Below, piece after piece: positions 54,679 to 63,256 of a DNA stretch of 64,000 nt. Location: positions 4,516,001 through 4,580,000 of the forward strand of contig NZ_JAEKEL010000001.1 in NCBI RefSeq assembly GCF_016651105.1, in the 5' to 3' direction. A program made the translations under genes and the position numbers. The stretch's first letter is position 1. Each line of letters opens with the position of its first letter. This DNA comes from Pseudomonas sp. TH15 (lineage in GTDB: Bacteria; Pseudomonadota; Gammaproteobacteria; Pseudomonadales; Pseudomonadaceae). The notes under the pieces are model-generated. The model did not search any database. It saw only the letters and a program-made list of their open reading frames with translations, and was not told where the DNA came from.

Positions 54679-55716
54679 ATGCGCCGATTGCTGCGTCCGT
54701 TACTCGACCCTTATCGGCGCTATCGAAACGCCCGAGTCATCCACGCGGTACGGGTTTCTCTGGGGTTGCTGGCGACGATCCTGCTGACCACCGGCATCCA
54801 CCTGCCCCACGGCGAGTGGGCGTCGGTGACTATGCTGGTGGTGATCGGCGGCTTGCAGCACCACGGCAACATTGGCAAAAAAGCCGCCGAGCGGGCAATA
54901 GGCACCTTGATCGGTGCAGGGGTCGGCTTGCTGCTGGTGGCACAACAGGCCTGGCTCGGGATGCCATGGCTGACTTATTTCGCGATGTCGGTGGTGTGCG
55001 GGTTCTTCTCGTATCACGCCATCGGCAAGGGTGGTTACACGGCGCTGCTGTCGGCGATCACCGTGTTTATCGTCGCCGGGCATGGCGACAACCCGGTCAC
55101 TGACGGGTTGTGGCGCGGGGTCGATATCCTCATCGGCATCGCCCTGGCCCTGGCGTTTTCCTTTGCCCTGCCGCTGTACGCGGTGTTCTCCTGGCGCTAC
55201 AACCTGGCCGATGCCTTGCGCGACTGCGCAACCATTTACGGGCGCATCATCAACGGCCAACCGGTTAGCGCTGACGAACACCTCAAAATCATGGGTCGCC
55301 TCAGCGCGGTGATGGTGCAACTGCGCTCGCTGATGCCATCGGTGTCCAAGGAGGTGCGGATATCCATGACGGAGTTGGACGCCATCCAACGCAATCTGCG
55401 TATGTGCATCAGCACGCTGGAGATCCTCGGTAACACCCGACCGGATGCCAGTGACCCGGTCGCCATGGCTCACCTGCAAACGGCGTTGAAGGCCGAGCAC
55501 CGGCAGATCCGGGTGCAACTGATCGGAATGGCCCGGGCCTTGAAGTCCGGGGCGTCCCAGCGGCTCAATCGGCCGGTGGAGCTACCGGACGCCAGCCTCG
55601 ATGCGCCGGTTTACAGTCCGCTGGATGGCTACCGCTTGTTGACCCGGCAACTGGCCGCCAACATCGGCGAAATGCGCCAGCGCCTGTCCAAGACTGCCCC
55701 GCGCTGGAACATCTGA
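54679..55716 (+). CDS. FUSC-family inner-membrane protein
   Basis: This 345-residue protein has ~6 helices near the N-terminus (VSLGLLATILLTTGIHLP, WASVTMLVVIGGLQHHGN, GTLIGAGVGLLLVAQQA) and a cytoplasmic C-terminal helical half (QLRSLMPSVSKEVRISMTEL). It resembles the FUSC/aromatic acid exporter AaeB and YccS families but lacks the second half found in full-length members. It probably exports aromatic compounds or fusaric acid-like substrates. It lies 38 nt after the dehydrogenase gene. Confidence 0.82.
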   Translation: MRRLLRPLLDPYRRYRNARVIHAVRVSLGLLATILLTTGIHLPHGEWASVTMLVVIGGLQHHGNIGKKAAERAIGTLIGAGVGLLLVAQQAWLGMPWLTYFAMSVVCGFFSYHAIGKGGYTALLSAITVFIVAGHGDNPVTDGLWRGVDILIGIALALAFSFALPLYAVFSWRYNLADALRDCATIYGRIINGQPVSADEHLKIMGRLSAVMVQLRSLMPSVSKEVRISMTELDAIQRNLRMCISTLEILGNTRPDASDPVAMAHLQTALKAEHRQIRVQLIGMARALKSGASQRLNRPVELPDASLDAPVYSPLDGYRLLTRQLAANIGEMRQRLSKTAPRWNI

Positions 55717-55719
55717 CTG

Positions 55720-56613
55720 TTACTGCATGGCCACTCGACGCAGCTTCAAACCCCAGCCCTGCTGCATACCGGCGGCGGCCAGCAGGATAGCGGCGACGCC
55801 GAGCCATTGCAGCGGTTCCAGACGATGGCCGAAGGCAAACCAGTCGACGAAAATCGCCGCAATCGGGTAGATAAACGACAACGCACCGGTCAACGCCGTC
55901 GGCAGTTTTTGAATCGCGCCGTAAAGCAGCACGTACATCACGCCGGTGTGCACGATGCCCAGGGTCACCAGGCTGGCCCATGCACTTGGCGCTTGAGGCA
56001 ACGCCGAAAAGTGCGCAAAGGGTGCGAGCAACAGTACGCCGGTGCAGACCTGGATCAACGCGATCAGGTGCGGCGGTGTGCCCGTCAGGCGCTTGATAAT
56101 CAATGCAGCAATCGCGTATAGGAACGCCGCGCCTAGCGCCAAGCCGATCCCCACCAAGTAATCACTGCCACCCGCGCCCTGCTCACCGTGGGCGCTGACA
56201 ATCGCCAGCATCCCCAGGAACGATATGCCCAGCCAGAACAGCTTCTGCAGGGTGATTTTCTCCCCAAGAAACAGCGCAGCCAAACCCACCAGCATGAACG
56301 GTTGAACGTTATAAACCGCCGTGCCAATGGCAATCGATGCGCGGGAGTAAGACGCAAACAGCAACAGCCAGTTACCGACAATCGCCACACCGCTGAGCAC
56401 CGTCAGCAGGAATGTGCTGCGGGTCAGAATGCCCGACCGCAGGAAGCCAAACGCCGCGCAGATCAGCAATAAGGTGCCGGCACCGAACACACAGCGCCAG
56501 AACACCACATCCAGTACCGGTTGCCCGGACACCAGCACGAACCAGCCGATCGTCCCGGATATGAGCATGGCGGCGGTCATTTCAACTGTGCCGCTACGGA
56601 GTGTTTTGTCCAT
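55720..56613 (-). CDS. EamA/DMT-superfamily transporter
   Basis: This 297-residue membrane protein has ten predicted helices in two EamA repeats, e.g. AAMLISGTIGWFVLVSGQPV and GIVHTGVMYVLLYGAIQKLP. PTALTGALSFIYPIAAIFVD is the family's conserved second-repeat segment. It probably exports metabolites such as amino acids; the substrate is unknown. ATG at 56613 has AGGAGA 8 nt before it. It is divergent from the Lrp-type regulator at 56752, a common regulator-exporter pairing. Confidence 0.9.
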   Translation of the reverse strand: MDKTLRSGTVEMTAAMLISGTIGWFVLVSGQPVLDVVFWRCVFGAGTLLLICAAFGFLRSGILTRSTFLLTVLSGVAIVGNWLLLFASYSRASIAIGTAVYNVQPFMLVGLAALFLGEKITLQKLFWLGISFLGMLAIVSAHGEQGAGGSDYLVGIGLALGAAFLYAIAALIIKRLTGTPPHLIALIQVCTGVLLLAPFAHFSALPQAPSAWASLVTLGIVHTGVMYVLLYGAIQKLPTALTGALSFIYPIAAIFVDWFAFGHRLEPLQWLGVAAILLAAAGMQQGWGLKLRRVAMQ

Positions 56614-56751
56614 TATTGATCTCCTGTGGTCGTGGCAAAAGTATGCCGATCCCGCCGTTCAACTCTCCAGCACTAAAAGCAGGCTAAACTCGATATTTGC
56701 CTTTTTTATCGCGGGTAATTTTGCTTGATTGCCTAATACTGGAGTTTGTTC

Positions 56752-57189
56752 ATGACCGACGATATTGATCAGATCCTCATCAACGCATTGATGGAGGATT
56801 CGCGGCGCTCGCTGAAAGCACTGGCGCAGCTCAGTGGATTGTCTTCGCCGAGCGTGGCCGAACGTCTACGGCGACTGGAGGAGCGTGGCGTGCTCAAGGG
56901 CTACACGGTCGAAATTGATCCAAAATGCTTTGGTTATCAGTTGCAGGCCATCGTGCGAGTGCGGCCACTGCCGGGACAACTGCAAGAAGTGGAACGGCAG
57001 ATTCAGTCCATTCCCGAGTTCACCGAGTGCGACAAAGTCACCGGCGAGGACTGCTTCATCGCCCGTTTGCATGTACGTTCGATGGAGCAACTGGACACCC
57101 TGCTCGACCGCCTTAATACAATGGCTGAAACCAATACAGCGATCGTCAAGAAGACCCCGGTCAAGCGTCGCTTGCCGCCGATGGCGTGA
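56752..57189 (+). CDS. Lrp/AsnC-family transcriptional regulator
   Basis: This 145-residue regulator has an N-terminal winged helix (DDIDQILINALMEDSRRSLK; recognition helix LSSPSVAERLRRLEERGV) and a C-terminal RAM ligand-binding domain (VEIDPKCFGYQLQAIVRV). ATG at 56752 has GGAG 7 nt upstream; the TTG two codons earlier is rejected. It is divergent from the EamA transporter, which it probably controls in response to an amino acid. Confidence 0.92.
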   Translation: MTDDIDQILINALMEDSRRSLKALAQLSGLSSPSVAERLRRLEERGVLKGYTVEIDPKCFGYQLQAIVRVRPLPGQLQEVERQIQSIPEFTECDKVTGEDCFIARLHVRSMEQLDTLLDRLNTMAETNTAIVKKTPVKRRLPPMA

Positions 57190-57247
57190 GTGCTTTTTCC
57201 GCACGTTCGGCGTAGATTGAGGTTTTTCCGGCGAAGGATTGGCGGTA

Positions 57248-57574
57248 ATGAAAATACAGGCAATGCTGCTCGCATCGTTGATGCTGGCCGGCTGCGGCAC
57301 GGTGCAGACCGTTGCGCTGAGTGATAAAGACTCTGCGCAAAACCTCAAGGAGAAGAAGACCTATTGCGGAGCCGTACCGCGGATCTACAGCGGCGTGACG
57401 TATGACTTCTGCATGATGCACGCCGAACTGCGGGACGGTGTCGATGCCTTTGACTATAACAATGCGAATTTCGGCATGCTGATCGATGTTGGCGCGTCTG
57501 GAGTGCTCGATACCTTGCTGTTGCCCTACACGATCTACAAACAACAGGCCGACGGCAGCATCGAGATCAATTGA
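57248..57574 (+). CDS. YceK/YidQ-like lipoprotein
   Basis: This 108-residue protein has a lipoprotein signal (MLLASLMLAGCGTVQT). The rest (YCGAVPRIYSGVTYDFCMMH, LIDVGASGVLDTLLLPYTIY) matches the YceK/YidQ family, small outer-membrane-linked lipoproteins of unknown role. ATG at 57248. It lies 58 nt after the Lrp gene on the same strand; an inverted repeat follows the stop. Confidence 0.85.
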   Translation: MKIQAMLLASLMLAGCGTVQTVALSDKDSAQNLKEKKTYCGAVPRIYSGVTYDFCMMHAELRDGVDAFDYNNANFGMLIDVGASGVLDTLLLPYTIYKQQADGSIEIN

Positions 57575-57580
57575 GCTGAG

Positions 57581-57610
57581 CGCCTCCGCACGCCCATGCG
57601 TACGGAGGCG
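57581..57610. terminator. Inverted repeat between convergent genes, possible bidirectional terminator
   Basis: CGCCTCCG and CGGAGGCG form an 8-bp stem with inner pairing; no T-tract is seen on either side. It separates the YceK-like and monoheme protein genes. Confidence 0.4.
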
Positions 57611-57618
57611 GCAGCGGT

Positions 57619-58965
57619 TTACTCCAGCAGTTGCTGCAGGCTCGGGTCACGTATGACTTTTTGATGAGCCTCTGGCGCGGCGTTGCTTTCCTGCGACATC
57701 TTCAGCTTCATGCTGGCCGCTTTGGTGCAGGCGTTCTTGCCGTCCTCGTAGATACCGCCCATGTCGCACTTCCATTCATAGAAATTCACCAGACCACCCG
57801 ACAACTGCAGGCTGTAGTCGGTGCTTTGTGCACTCGGTGTGAAGGCATGGCCTGCTGGAATGTTCTGGAACCAGCGCATCCATTCAGGTGATCCCGGCTT
57901 CGGCGCGTTGCTCTGAAAAGTCGGGTTCATGATCGCCAGTTGCGGCGACTCGGCGGTGGCGTGGCAGCTCAGACAGGAGCTGTTGGGATTGTCCACCGGG
58001 CCGTTGAGGCGACCGTTCCAGCCCAGATGAGTGGGTGGCAGTTCCTTGTCGGCGTTGATGGCGGTCTGTTGCAGCGCACTATTAATCTTGGTAACGGTTG
58101 GCTCCGGGTTGGTGAAGTCATTGCCGATTTCTTGCGGATCATTGCCCCACATGATCCCCACCGGTACCAGATTGTCCCAGCCGGCCTTGCCGGTTTTCTC
58201 ACCGTTGTACTGGAAGGTACCGAAAATCCAGCCTGTATCGCTCATGCGCGTGTCACGCACGGCGATGTCCATCTGGATCAGCGCGACATCTTTGATCTTG
58301 CGATTGACGGAAGTAAACGTGTCGGTGATGTAGCCCTGCCACAGAACGGGGTTAACCAGAAAAGGCACGGTGTTGCGGTCGATGTCGGCGAACAGGGCTT
58401 TACACACGACAGTGCCGTTGGCAAAGCTGTTCGGTTTCGAGGTGTACTTGGGATCGGGGTTTTGCGGGTCTTTCCAGACCTCGCCGATGGTGTAGGCACC
58501 GATATCGTTGTAAATGCCCACCGCATAGGTCTGGCCGGTGGCGACCTGGGTCGGCGCCAATTGCTTGGCCTTGATCTGCGCTTCCTTGGTCAACCCATGA
58601 ATACCTTCGCGGCCCAGTGGGCCATAGTGTTGCCAGGGCATGTGATACCACTGACGCACCTTGTTTTTCTGTACATCCCAGTTGTTATCGACGTTGCCTT
58701 CCAGGCAGTAATTTTTCACTTCCTCCATGTAGCCGCGCCAGGTCTCGAAATTGTTATCCGGCTTGGCCGGCAGTTTCTTGAAGAACTCCGGTAGTGGGCC
58801 TTTTGGCGCCGTCGCCGGGTAACTCTGGCTGAGTACGAATTTTTCGCCGGTGTAGCTGGCGGGCGGTGCATACCCATAATCGGGATAGACACCGGCACTG
58901 GACGCTGCACTGAACAGCGCTGCTGATACTGCGACTACTGCAAGCTTTGATTGGGGCTGGTTCAT
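57619..58965 (-). CDS. Exported monoheme cytochrome c-like protein
   Basis: This 448-residue secreted protein has a signal peptide (AVVAVSAALFSAASSAG) at 58965 after AAGGAG. A single heme-type site, SSCLSCHATAE, lies near residue 345 in an otherwise non-cytochrome-like sequence rich in Trp and Tyr (RQWYHMPWQHYGPLGREGIH, TGWIFGTFQYNGEKTGKAG). Long proteins with one CxxCH near the C-terminus are found among secreted cytochrome c family hydrolase-like proteins. The redox partner is unknown. No adjacent oxidase gene is present. Confidence 0.78.
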   Translation of the reverse strand: MNQPQSKLAVVAVSAALFSAASSAGVYPDYGYAPPASYTGEKFVLSQSYPATAPKGPLPEFFKKLPAKPDNNFETWRGYMEEVKNYCLEGNVDNNWDVQKNKVRQWYHMPWQHYGPLGREGIHGLTKEAQIKAKQLAPTQVATGQTYAVGIYNDIGAYTIGEVWKDPQNPDPKYTSKPNSFANGTVVCKALFADIDRNTVPFLVNPVLWQGYITDTFTSVNRKIKDVALIQMDIAVRDTRMSDTGWIFGTFQYNGEKTGKAGWDNLVPVGIMWGNDPQEIGNDFTNPEPTVTKINSALQQTAINADKELPPTHLGWNGRLNGPVDNPNSSCLSCHATAESPQLAIMNPTFQSNAPKPGSPEWMRWFQNIPAGHAFTPSAQSTDYSLQLSGGLVNFYEWKCDMGGIYEDGKNACTKAASMKLKMSQESNAAPEAHQKVIRDPSLQQLLE

Positions 58966-59343
58966 CGATCGTCTCCTTGACTGGGACAACGCCTGCCATG
59001 GCTCGAGATTCACTCCTGCCTTGCAGAGCCTCCATTATTTTTATGGCATCAGGGTCCCGGTTCGATAGCCGGGATACGGTCAGGGTTTAAGCCGATTCTT
59101 ACCTCTTGCACCTCCTGGGTTTTGCTGGGCGAACGAGCACACTCAACCCGGCCAGTAGCCGGTTTACGTTAGTGCTGGAAGTGAACGAGAGAGACGCGAG
59201 GGCCGAGGGGAGATGCTGCATACCGACTCCTGTCGATCAATTACCGTCCTTCCTTGCTTACAGGTGTAGGTCATTTCAATCAAAGCGCCAGACTTTTCCC
59301 TCTATTTTGTAAGTAAAAGGCCATCACTCGTTTTACAGACAAT

Positions 59344-59369
59344 AAAAAACCCGCCTAAGCGGGTTTTTT
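59344..59369. terminator. Bidirectional rho-independent terminator
   Basis: CCCGC-CTAA-GCGGG is flanked by A's on the left and T's on the right (AAAAAACCCGC / GCGGGTTTTTTA), giving a U-tract in both directions. It lies after the Bax-inhibitor gene. The ~375 nt between it and 58966 shows no gene; only the promoter of the monoheme gene is expected there. Confidence 0.85.
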
Positions 59370-59384
59370 ACTCAAGACTTGCGA

Positions 59385-60056
59385 TTAATCATCGCGGCTC
59401 ATGATGCCGAAGATCTGCAACAAACTGATGAACAGGTTGTAGATCGATACATACAGGCTGATGGTCGCCATGATGTAGTTACGCTCGCCGCCCTGAATGA
59501 TGGCGCTGGTCTGGAACAGAATGCAGACCGAGGAGAACAGCACGAAACCTGCGCTGATCGCCAGTTGCAGACCGCTGATCTTGAAGAACATGCCCGCCAG
59601 CGTCGCACCCAGCAACACGAAGAACCCGGCGGTGATGAAACCACCCAGGAAGCTCATGTCCTTGCGGGTGATCAGCACGTAGGCCGACAGACCACCGAAC
59701 ACCAGTGCAGTCATCGCGAACGCGGAACTCACGACTTCAGCCCCGCCCTGCATACCCAGGTAACGGTTGAGAATCGGGCCGAGCAAGAAACCCATGAAAC
59801 CGGTCAAGGCAAAAGCCGACACCAGGCCCCAGGCCGAGTCACGGAGTTTGTTGGTAAGGAAGAAAAGGCCATAGAAGCCGATCAGCACCACGAAAACGTT
59901 CGGGTAACCGACACGCATCTGCTGAGCAACGAACGCCATCACACCGCTGAATGCGAGGGTGAGAGCGAGCAAGCCGTATGTGTTGCGCAGGACGCGGCTA
60001 ACCTCTAGCTGCTCAGCCTGCACGCTGTTATTAACTGCGTAATCCTGTTCGCGCAT
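59385..60056 (-). CDS. Bax inhibitor-1/YccA family membrane protein
   Basis: This 223-residue protein has seven predicted helices (LLALTLAFSGVMAFVAQQM, YLGMQGGAEVVSSAFAMTAL) and the family motif region ALVFGGLSAYVLITRKDMSF. It belongs to the YccA/YbhL/BI-1 group, inner-membrane proteins that in E. coli modulate FtsH. Start at 60056 with AGGAG upstream. It is monocistronic with a terminator. Confidence 0.93.
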   Translation of the reverse strand: MREQDYAVNNSVQAEQLEVSRVLRNTYGLLALTLAFSGVMAFVAQQMRVGYPNVFVVLIGFYGLFFLTNKLRDSAWGLVSAFALTGFMGFLLGPILNRYLGMQGGAEVVSSAFAMTALVFGGLSAYVLITRKDMSFLGGFITAGFFVLLGATLAGMFFKISGLQLAISAGFVLFSSVCILFQTSAIIQGGERNYIMATISLYVSIYNLFISLLQIFGIMSRDD

Positions 60057-60133
60057 AGCGACACTCCTGTTGGTTTGAAACGTTCAGTCGCAAAGATCAT
60101 AACAGACGCTCTGTAACAAGCCATGCAGAGAGT

Positions 60134-60161
60134 TTGACAGTGTGTTTCATTCAGGTATTAT
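60134..60161 (+). promoter_or_regulatory. Sigma-70 promoter of tRNA-Ser
   Basis: TTGACA (60134-60139) and TATTAT (60156-60161) are separated by 16 nt, ~19 nt before the tRNA 5' end. A GC-rich discriminator (GGCGCCCGC) follows, as for stable-RNA promoters. Confidence 0.8.
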
Positions 60162-60179
60162 GGCGCCCGCAACACAAAC

Positions 60180-60267
60180 GGAGGTGTGGCCGAGTGGTTT
60201 AAGGCAACGGTCTTGAAAACCGTCGACTGTAACAGGTCCATGAGTTCGAATCCCATCGCCTCCGCCA
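60180..60267 (+). tRNA. tRNA-Ser (anticodon UGA)
   Basis: This 88-nt gene starts GGAGGTGTGGCCGAGTGG and ends TCGCCTCCGCCA, with an encoded CCA. The acceptor stem GGAGGTG pairs with CGCCTCC (one G-U). The anticodon loop is CTTGAAA with anticodon TGA. The long variable arm (CGACTGTAACAGGTC region) and TTCGAATCC T-loop are those of a class II serine tRNA. Confidence 0.97.
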
Positions 60268-60282
60268 TCTTGAATACGTTAG

Positions 60283-60306
60283 AGCCCTGATTAGTCAGGG
60301 CTTTTT
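60283..60306 (+). terminator. Terminator after tRNA-Ser
   Basis: AGCCCTGA-TTAG-TCAGGGCT is followed by TTTTC, 16 nt after the tRNA. The ~470 nt from here to 60780 carries no supported gene; GC content is lower and no attachment-site duplication of the tRNA end was seen. Confidence 0.88.
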
Positions 60307-60779
60307 CGTTTCTGGGGTTTACGAAAATTTCCGTCTTTCAGAATGTGTTCCATAACTCGACCTGCTTTCTGCCTTCTCTGCCGCCCTGCCAAACGTAAAA
60401 CACTCTTCATGTAACCCGGTCCTACGCTGGGTCTTTCACGGAGGAGCGTTGAGTGCCAATTTCAGATCTGCTCCCTTCCCTGCCCTTCAAAATAACGAAA
60501 ACAAATTCGCACTAGAAGCCGCCATCATGGAGCTCACGAACTAGGTCGCGCGGATTGGCCGACGTCGCAGAAAACGTCCGGCTGACGACTTTGGGCCAAA
60601 ATTGTCATTGTGGAGAGACCCAGGAAAACCGACAAAAAGACACGAGAACCCAATGGACCCCATCTTCGATTTGATAGCTCACCGTGTTGGTGTTCCCTTG
60701 ATGTAGAGCGACCAAGAATGGTATTCATCGGGGTTACTGAGAGGCCTGAATGGACTCTCTCCCCTGAGGACACACGGAA

Positions 60780-61517
60780 ATGAGTGCGGGAAAAATTTTG
60801 GTCACCGGTGCTGCGGGCAGAATCGGCAGTGCTTTTTGGGCAGCGTATGGCGATGAACTGGATTTGCGTTTAGCCGATGTCGACGTCAATAGTTTTCCGG
60901 ATTCAGTCGAACACCTCGCCCTCGACATCCGAGATCTGCACAACTGTCTTGCGGCCTGCGAAGGAATAGAAACCGTGATTCATCTAGCGGCTGATCCTAA
61001 TGCAGATGCTGACTTCATGACCTCTGTCCTGCCGGTGAATATTGTGGGTACCTACAATATGCTGGTCGCCGCGAAGGCGCAGGGTTGCAAGCGTTTCATA
61101 TTTGCCAGCAGCGCCCAAGCCATCGAAGGTTATCCAAAAGATGTGCAAGTACATGAATGCATGGCGCCCAGACCTGGCAATCTTTACGGCGTCGGCAAAG
61201 CGTTCGGGGAGGCACTGGCGTCGATGTATGCAAATGATGGTCTGATGACGACCGTCGCGGTGCGCATCGCCAACGTAGCCGAATTTCATCCCGGAGAGAC
61301 TCACAGTCCCAGGGATGTCGCTGCGTTTATCAGTTACAGGGATGTCGTCGCGCTACTCAAAAATTGCGTTGAGGCCGAGCTGAGCGGTTTCCACGTCGTC
61401 CATGGTGTTTCGAACAATAGATACAAGCGCCTTTCTATTGATAAAACGAAGGATGTTGTTGGGTACGCACCCCGTGATGATGCATTTGCAATTCTGGAGG
61501 GGCACCCTGTTTCGTAA
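60780..61517 (+). CDS. NAD(P)-dependent epimerase/uronate dehydrogenase-like SDR
   Basis: This 245-residue extended-SDR protein has the Rossmann motif GAAGRIG near residue 10, FASSAQAIEGYP around the catalytic serine, and YGVGKAFGEAL with the Tyr-xxx-Lys pair. The short length and NVAEFHPGETHSPRDVAAF resemble uronate dehydrogenases and related sugar oxidoreductases. The start follows GAGGACACACGGAA. No neighbouring sugar-acid genes exist to support a pathway, so the substrate is unresolved. Confidence 0.83.
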   Translation: MSAGKILVTGAAGRIGSAFWAAYGDELDLRLADVDVNSFPDSVEHLALDIRDLHNCLAACEGIETVIHLAADPNADADFMTSVLPVNIVGTYNMLVAAKAQGCKRFIFASSAQAIEGYPKDVQVHECMAPRPGNLYGVGKAFGEALASMYANDGLMTTVAVRIANVAEFHPGETHSPRDVAAFISYRDVVALLKNCVEAELSGFHVVHGVSNNRYKRLSIDKTKDVVGYAPRDDAFAILEGHPVS

Positions 61518-61631
61518 CTGATGGGGGCGGGTTCTGACAGCACTTGGAAATTTCAACATCCAGACGTCATCATTCGCCGCTACCGCATGCCGAGTATTTT
61601 TCGGCTACAGCCCCATTGGAATGACGGTTGA

Positions 61632-61784
61632 ATGAAGGCTTCGATCCTCGCACTCGCCGCACTTTCTTGCATGGGCACAAATGCAGCATTTGCGGCTAGC
61701 TCGCAGGCGACAAGTGACACGCTCACCGGCCGGCATCGCCGTAGCTCGGCCGATGAGTGTCCCGACGCCTCCACAACCCAGTAA
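61632..61784 (+). CDS. Small secreted peptide
   Basis: This 50-codon gene starts MKASILALAALSCMGTNAAF with a signal peptide cleaving near AFAASS. The mature part is ~28 residues, including TLTGRHRRSSADECPDAS and a single cysteine. The signal peptide and clean stop argue for a real gene, but codon evidence is thin. It lies between an SDR gene and a fasciclin gene on the same strand. Confidence 0.5.
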   Translation: MKASILALAALSCMGTNAAFAASSQATSDTLTGRHRRSSADECPDASTTQ

Positions 61785-61957
61785 GAGTGATGCCGCGACG
61801 CCTCTCGTTGCGGTGTTCTGATCTTGTTTGTTGCGACTGTTTGGGCGGCATGCGCGAGAGCCGAGAAAAATTTTGCCTGGCGGTGCATCCGCTTGCGCTC
61901 CTGCTCCGTACATTCAATACCCTCATACGAAGGGTCGAAGAATCCAGGAGACTCAAC

Positions 61958-62518
61958 ATGCACTCGCTCATCAAACGCCTCGCTATCACTTGCCTGACAC
62001 TGCTATGCCTCGGTGCTGGATCCAGTTTTGCTGCCGATACCGTGATGGTCGGCGGCGCTGCCATGTATCCGACCAAAACCATTGTCGAAAACGCGGTCAA
62101 CTCCAAAGATCACACGACACTCGTCGCCGCGGTCAAGGCCGCTGGATTGGTCGACACGCTCAACAGCAAAGGGCCGTTCACCGTCTTCGCCCCCACCAAC
62201 GAGGCCTTCGCAAAACTACCTGCCGGTACGGTCGACACCTTGGTCAAACCCGAACACAAGGCTGACCTGACGAAAATCCTCACTTACCACGTGGTGGCCG
62301 GCACTCACACCTCCAAACAGCTGATGGATGACGCCAAAATGCACGGCGGCAAAGTGATGCTGAAAACCGTACAGGGCGAATCTCTGACCGTCATGCTGCA
62401 CGACGGCAAGTTATGGGTGCAGGACGCTAAAGGAGGCAAAGCCGCCATCACCATCGCTGACGTCACACAGTCCAACGGCGTCATACACGTGATCGATACG
62501 GTACTGATGCCGAATTGA
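61958..62518 (+). CDS. Exported fasciclin (FAS1) domain protein
   Basis: This 186-residue secreted protein has a signal peptide (LALTCLTLLCLG-like, cleaving near SSFAAD) and one FAS1 domain: FAPTNEAFAKLPAG, ILTYHVVAGTHTSKQL and the H2-box-like SNGVIHVIDTVLMPN. FAS1 proteins mediate adhesion or surface attachment. CAGGAG precedes the ATG by 7 nt. No cell-wall anchor or membrane helix follows, so it is probably periplasmic or released. Confidence 0.92.
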   Translation: MHSLIKRLAITCLTLLCLGAGSSFAADTVMVGGAAMYPTKTIVENAVNSKDHTTLVAAVKAAGLVDTLNSKGPFTVFAPTNEAFAKLPAGTVDTLVKPEHKADLTKILTYHVVAGTHTSKQLMDDAKMHGGKVMLKTVQGESLTVMLHDGKLWVQDAKGGKAAITIADVTQSNGVIHVIDTVLMPN

Positions 62519-62531
62519 TTTTCATGGCCGC

Positions 62532-62559
62532 GGCGGACGCGAAAATGCTCGCGTCCGCC
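62532..62559 (+). terminator. Hairpin after the fasciclin gene
   Basis: An 11-bp stem GGCGGACGCGA / TCGCGTCCGCC has a 6-nt loop, 13 nt after the stop. There is no U-tract, so efficiency is uncertain. Confidence 0.5.
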
Positions 62560-62680
62560 TCAAACAGGGTTCGGCGATCTCTAGCTTGAAAGATTCAAGT
62601 ATGCGCCTGACAGGCCGATAGACAACGCACCTCAGCGGGACTCGATTCCCGTCCCGCGCGTCTATCAAGGAAGACTCGTC

Positions 62681-63043
62681 ATGAAAAGACTGCTACTTGT
62701 CCTGGCCTCCGCCGCCATCCTCACCGCGTGCTCCGATGACGCCGGCAAACAGGAGATAAAAAGCATCCTTGAATGCTCGATGGCAGCCAAGCTCGTCGGT
62801 CAGACGGACAAGATCGACATCATCTCCAATCACGCCAATTGGGCATCGGCAAAAAGCGGTTACCAGCCATCGATTGCCGACGCAAAACAGATGCACGATG
62901 AGATCAAAGCCAAGTGGAATCTGAGGTCTCTGCCCAGAGCGGATCAGGACGCATTGCTCGTCGGTATCTATAATTCTGATCACTGCGCAAAACTCCACGA
63001 GGGTGCAGCAATCACGGTGAACGACGTACCACCCGATGCGTGA
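62681..63043 (+). CDS. Small lipoprotein of unknown function
   Basis: This 120-residue protein has a lipoprotein signal (LLLVLASAAILTACSDDAG) and then a mature part with two cysteines (ILECSMAAKLVG, NSDHCAKLHEG), likely a disulfide. No domain was recognised. CAAGGAAGA lies before the ATG, and an intrinsic terminator follows. Confidence 0.75.
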   Translation: MKRLLLVLASAAILTACSDDAGKQEIKSILECSMAAKLVGQTDKIDIISNHANWASAKSGYQPSIADAKQMHDEIKAKWNLRSLPRADQDALLVGIYNSDHCAKLHEGAAITVNDVPPDA

Positions 63044-63066
63044 TCGCACCGCTGGCAGATAACACA

Positions 63067-63091
63067 AAGCCCCGATTATTCGGGGCTTTTT
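63067..63091 (+). terminator. Rho-independent terminator
   Basis: AAGCCCCGA-TTAT-TCGGGGCTT is followed by TTTTCG, directly after the small lipoprotein gene. Confidence 0.88.
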
Positions 63092-63256
63092 CGTTTCTGG
63101 CGGGCCAATTTTTTGGCGACTGAAATCTGCTTCAACACAGCGTTACGCAAACCAATAAAATATTGGCACCTTTGCACAACAAGTTGACCTGCAAAAGCAT
63201 GCCACGGCCCATCGATATCATTAGAGTATGCGCCCTTCGAAAGGAAAGGATTCTCG

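Noticed and set aside
60180..60779. Genomic island inserted at the tRNA-Ser gene
   Set aside because: No integrase and no second copy of the tRNA 3' end were seen within the window, and the downstream genes are ordinary.
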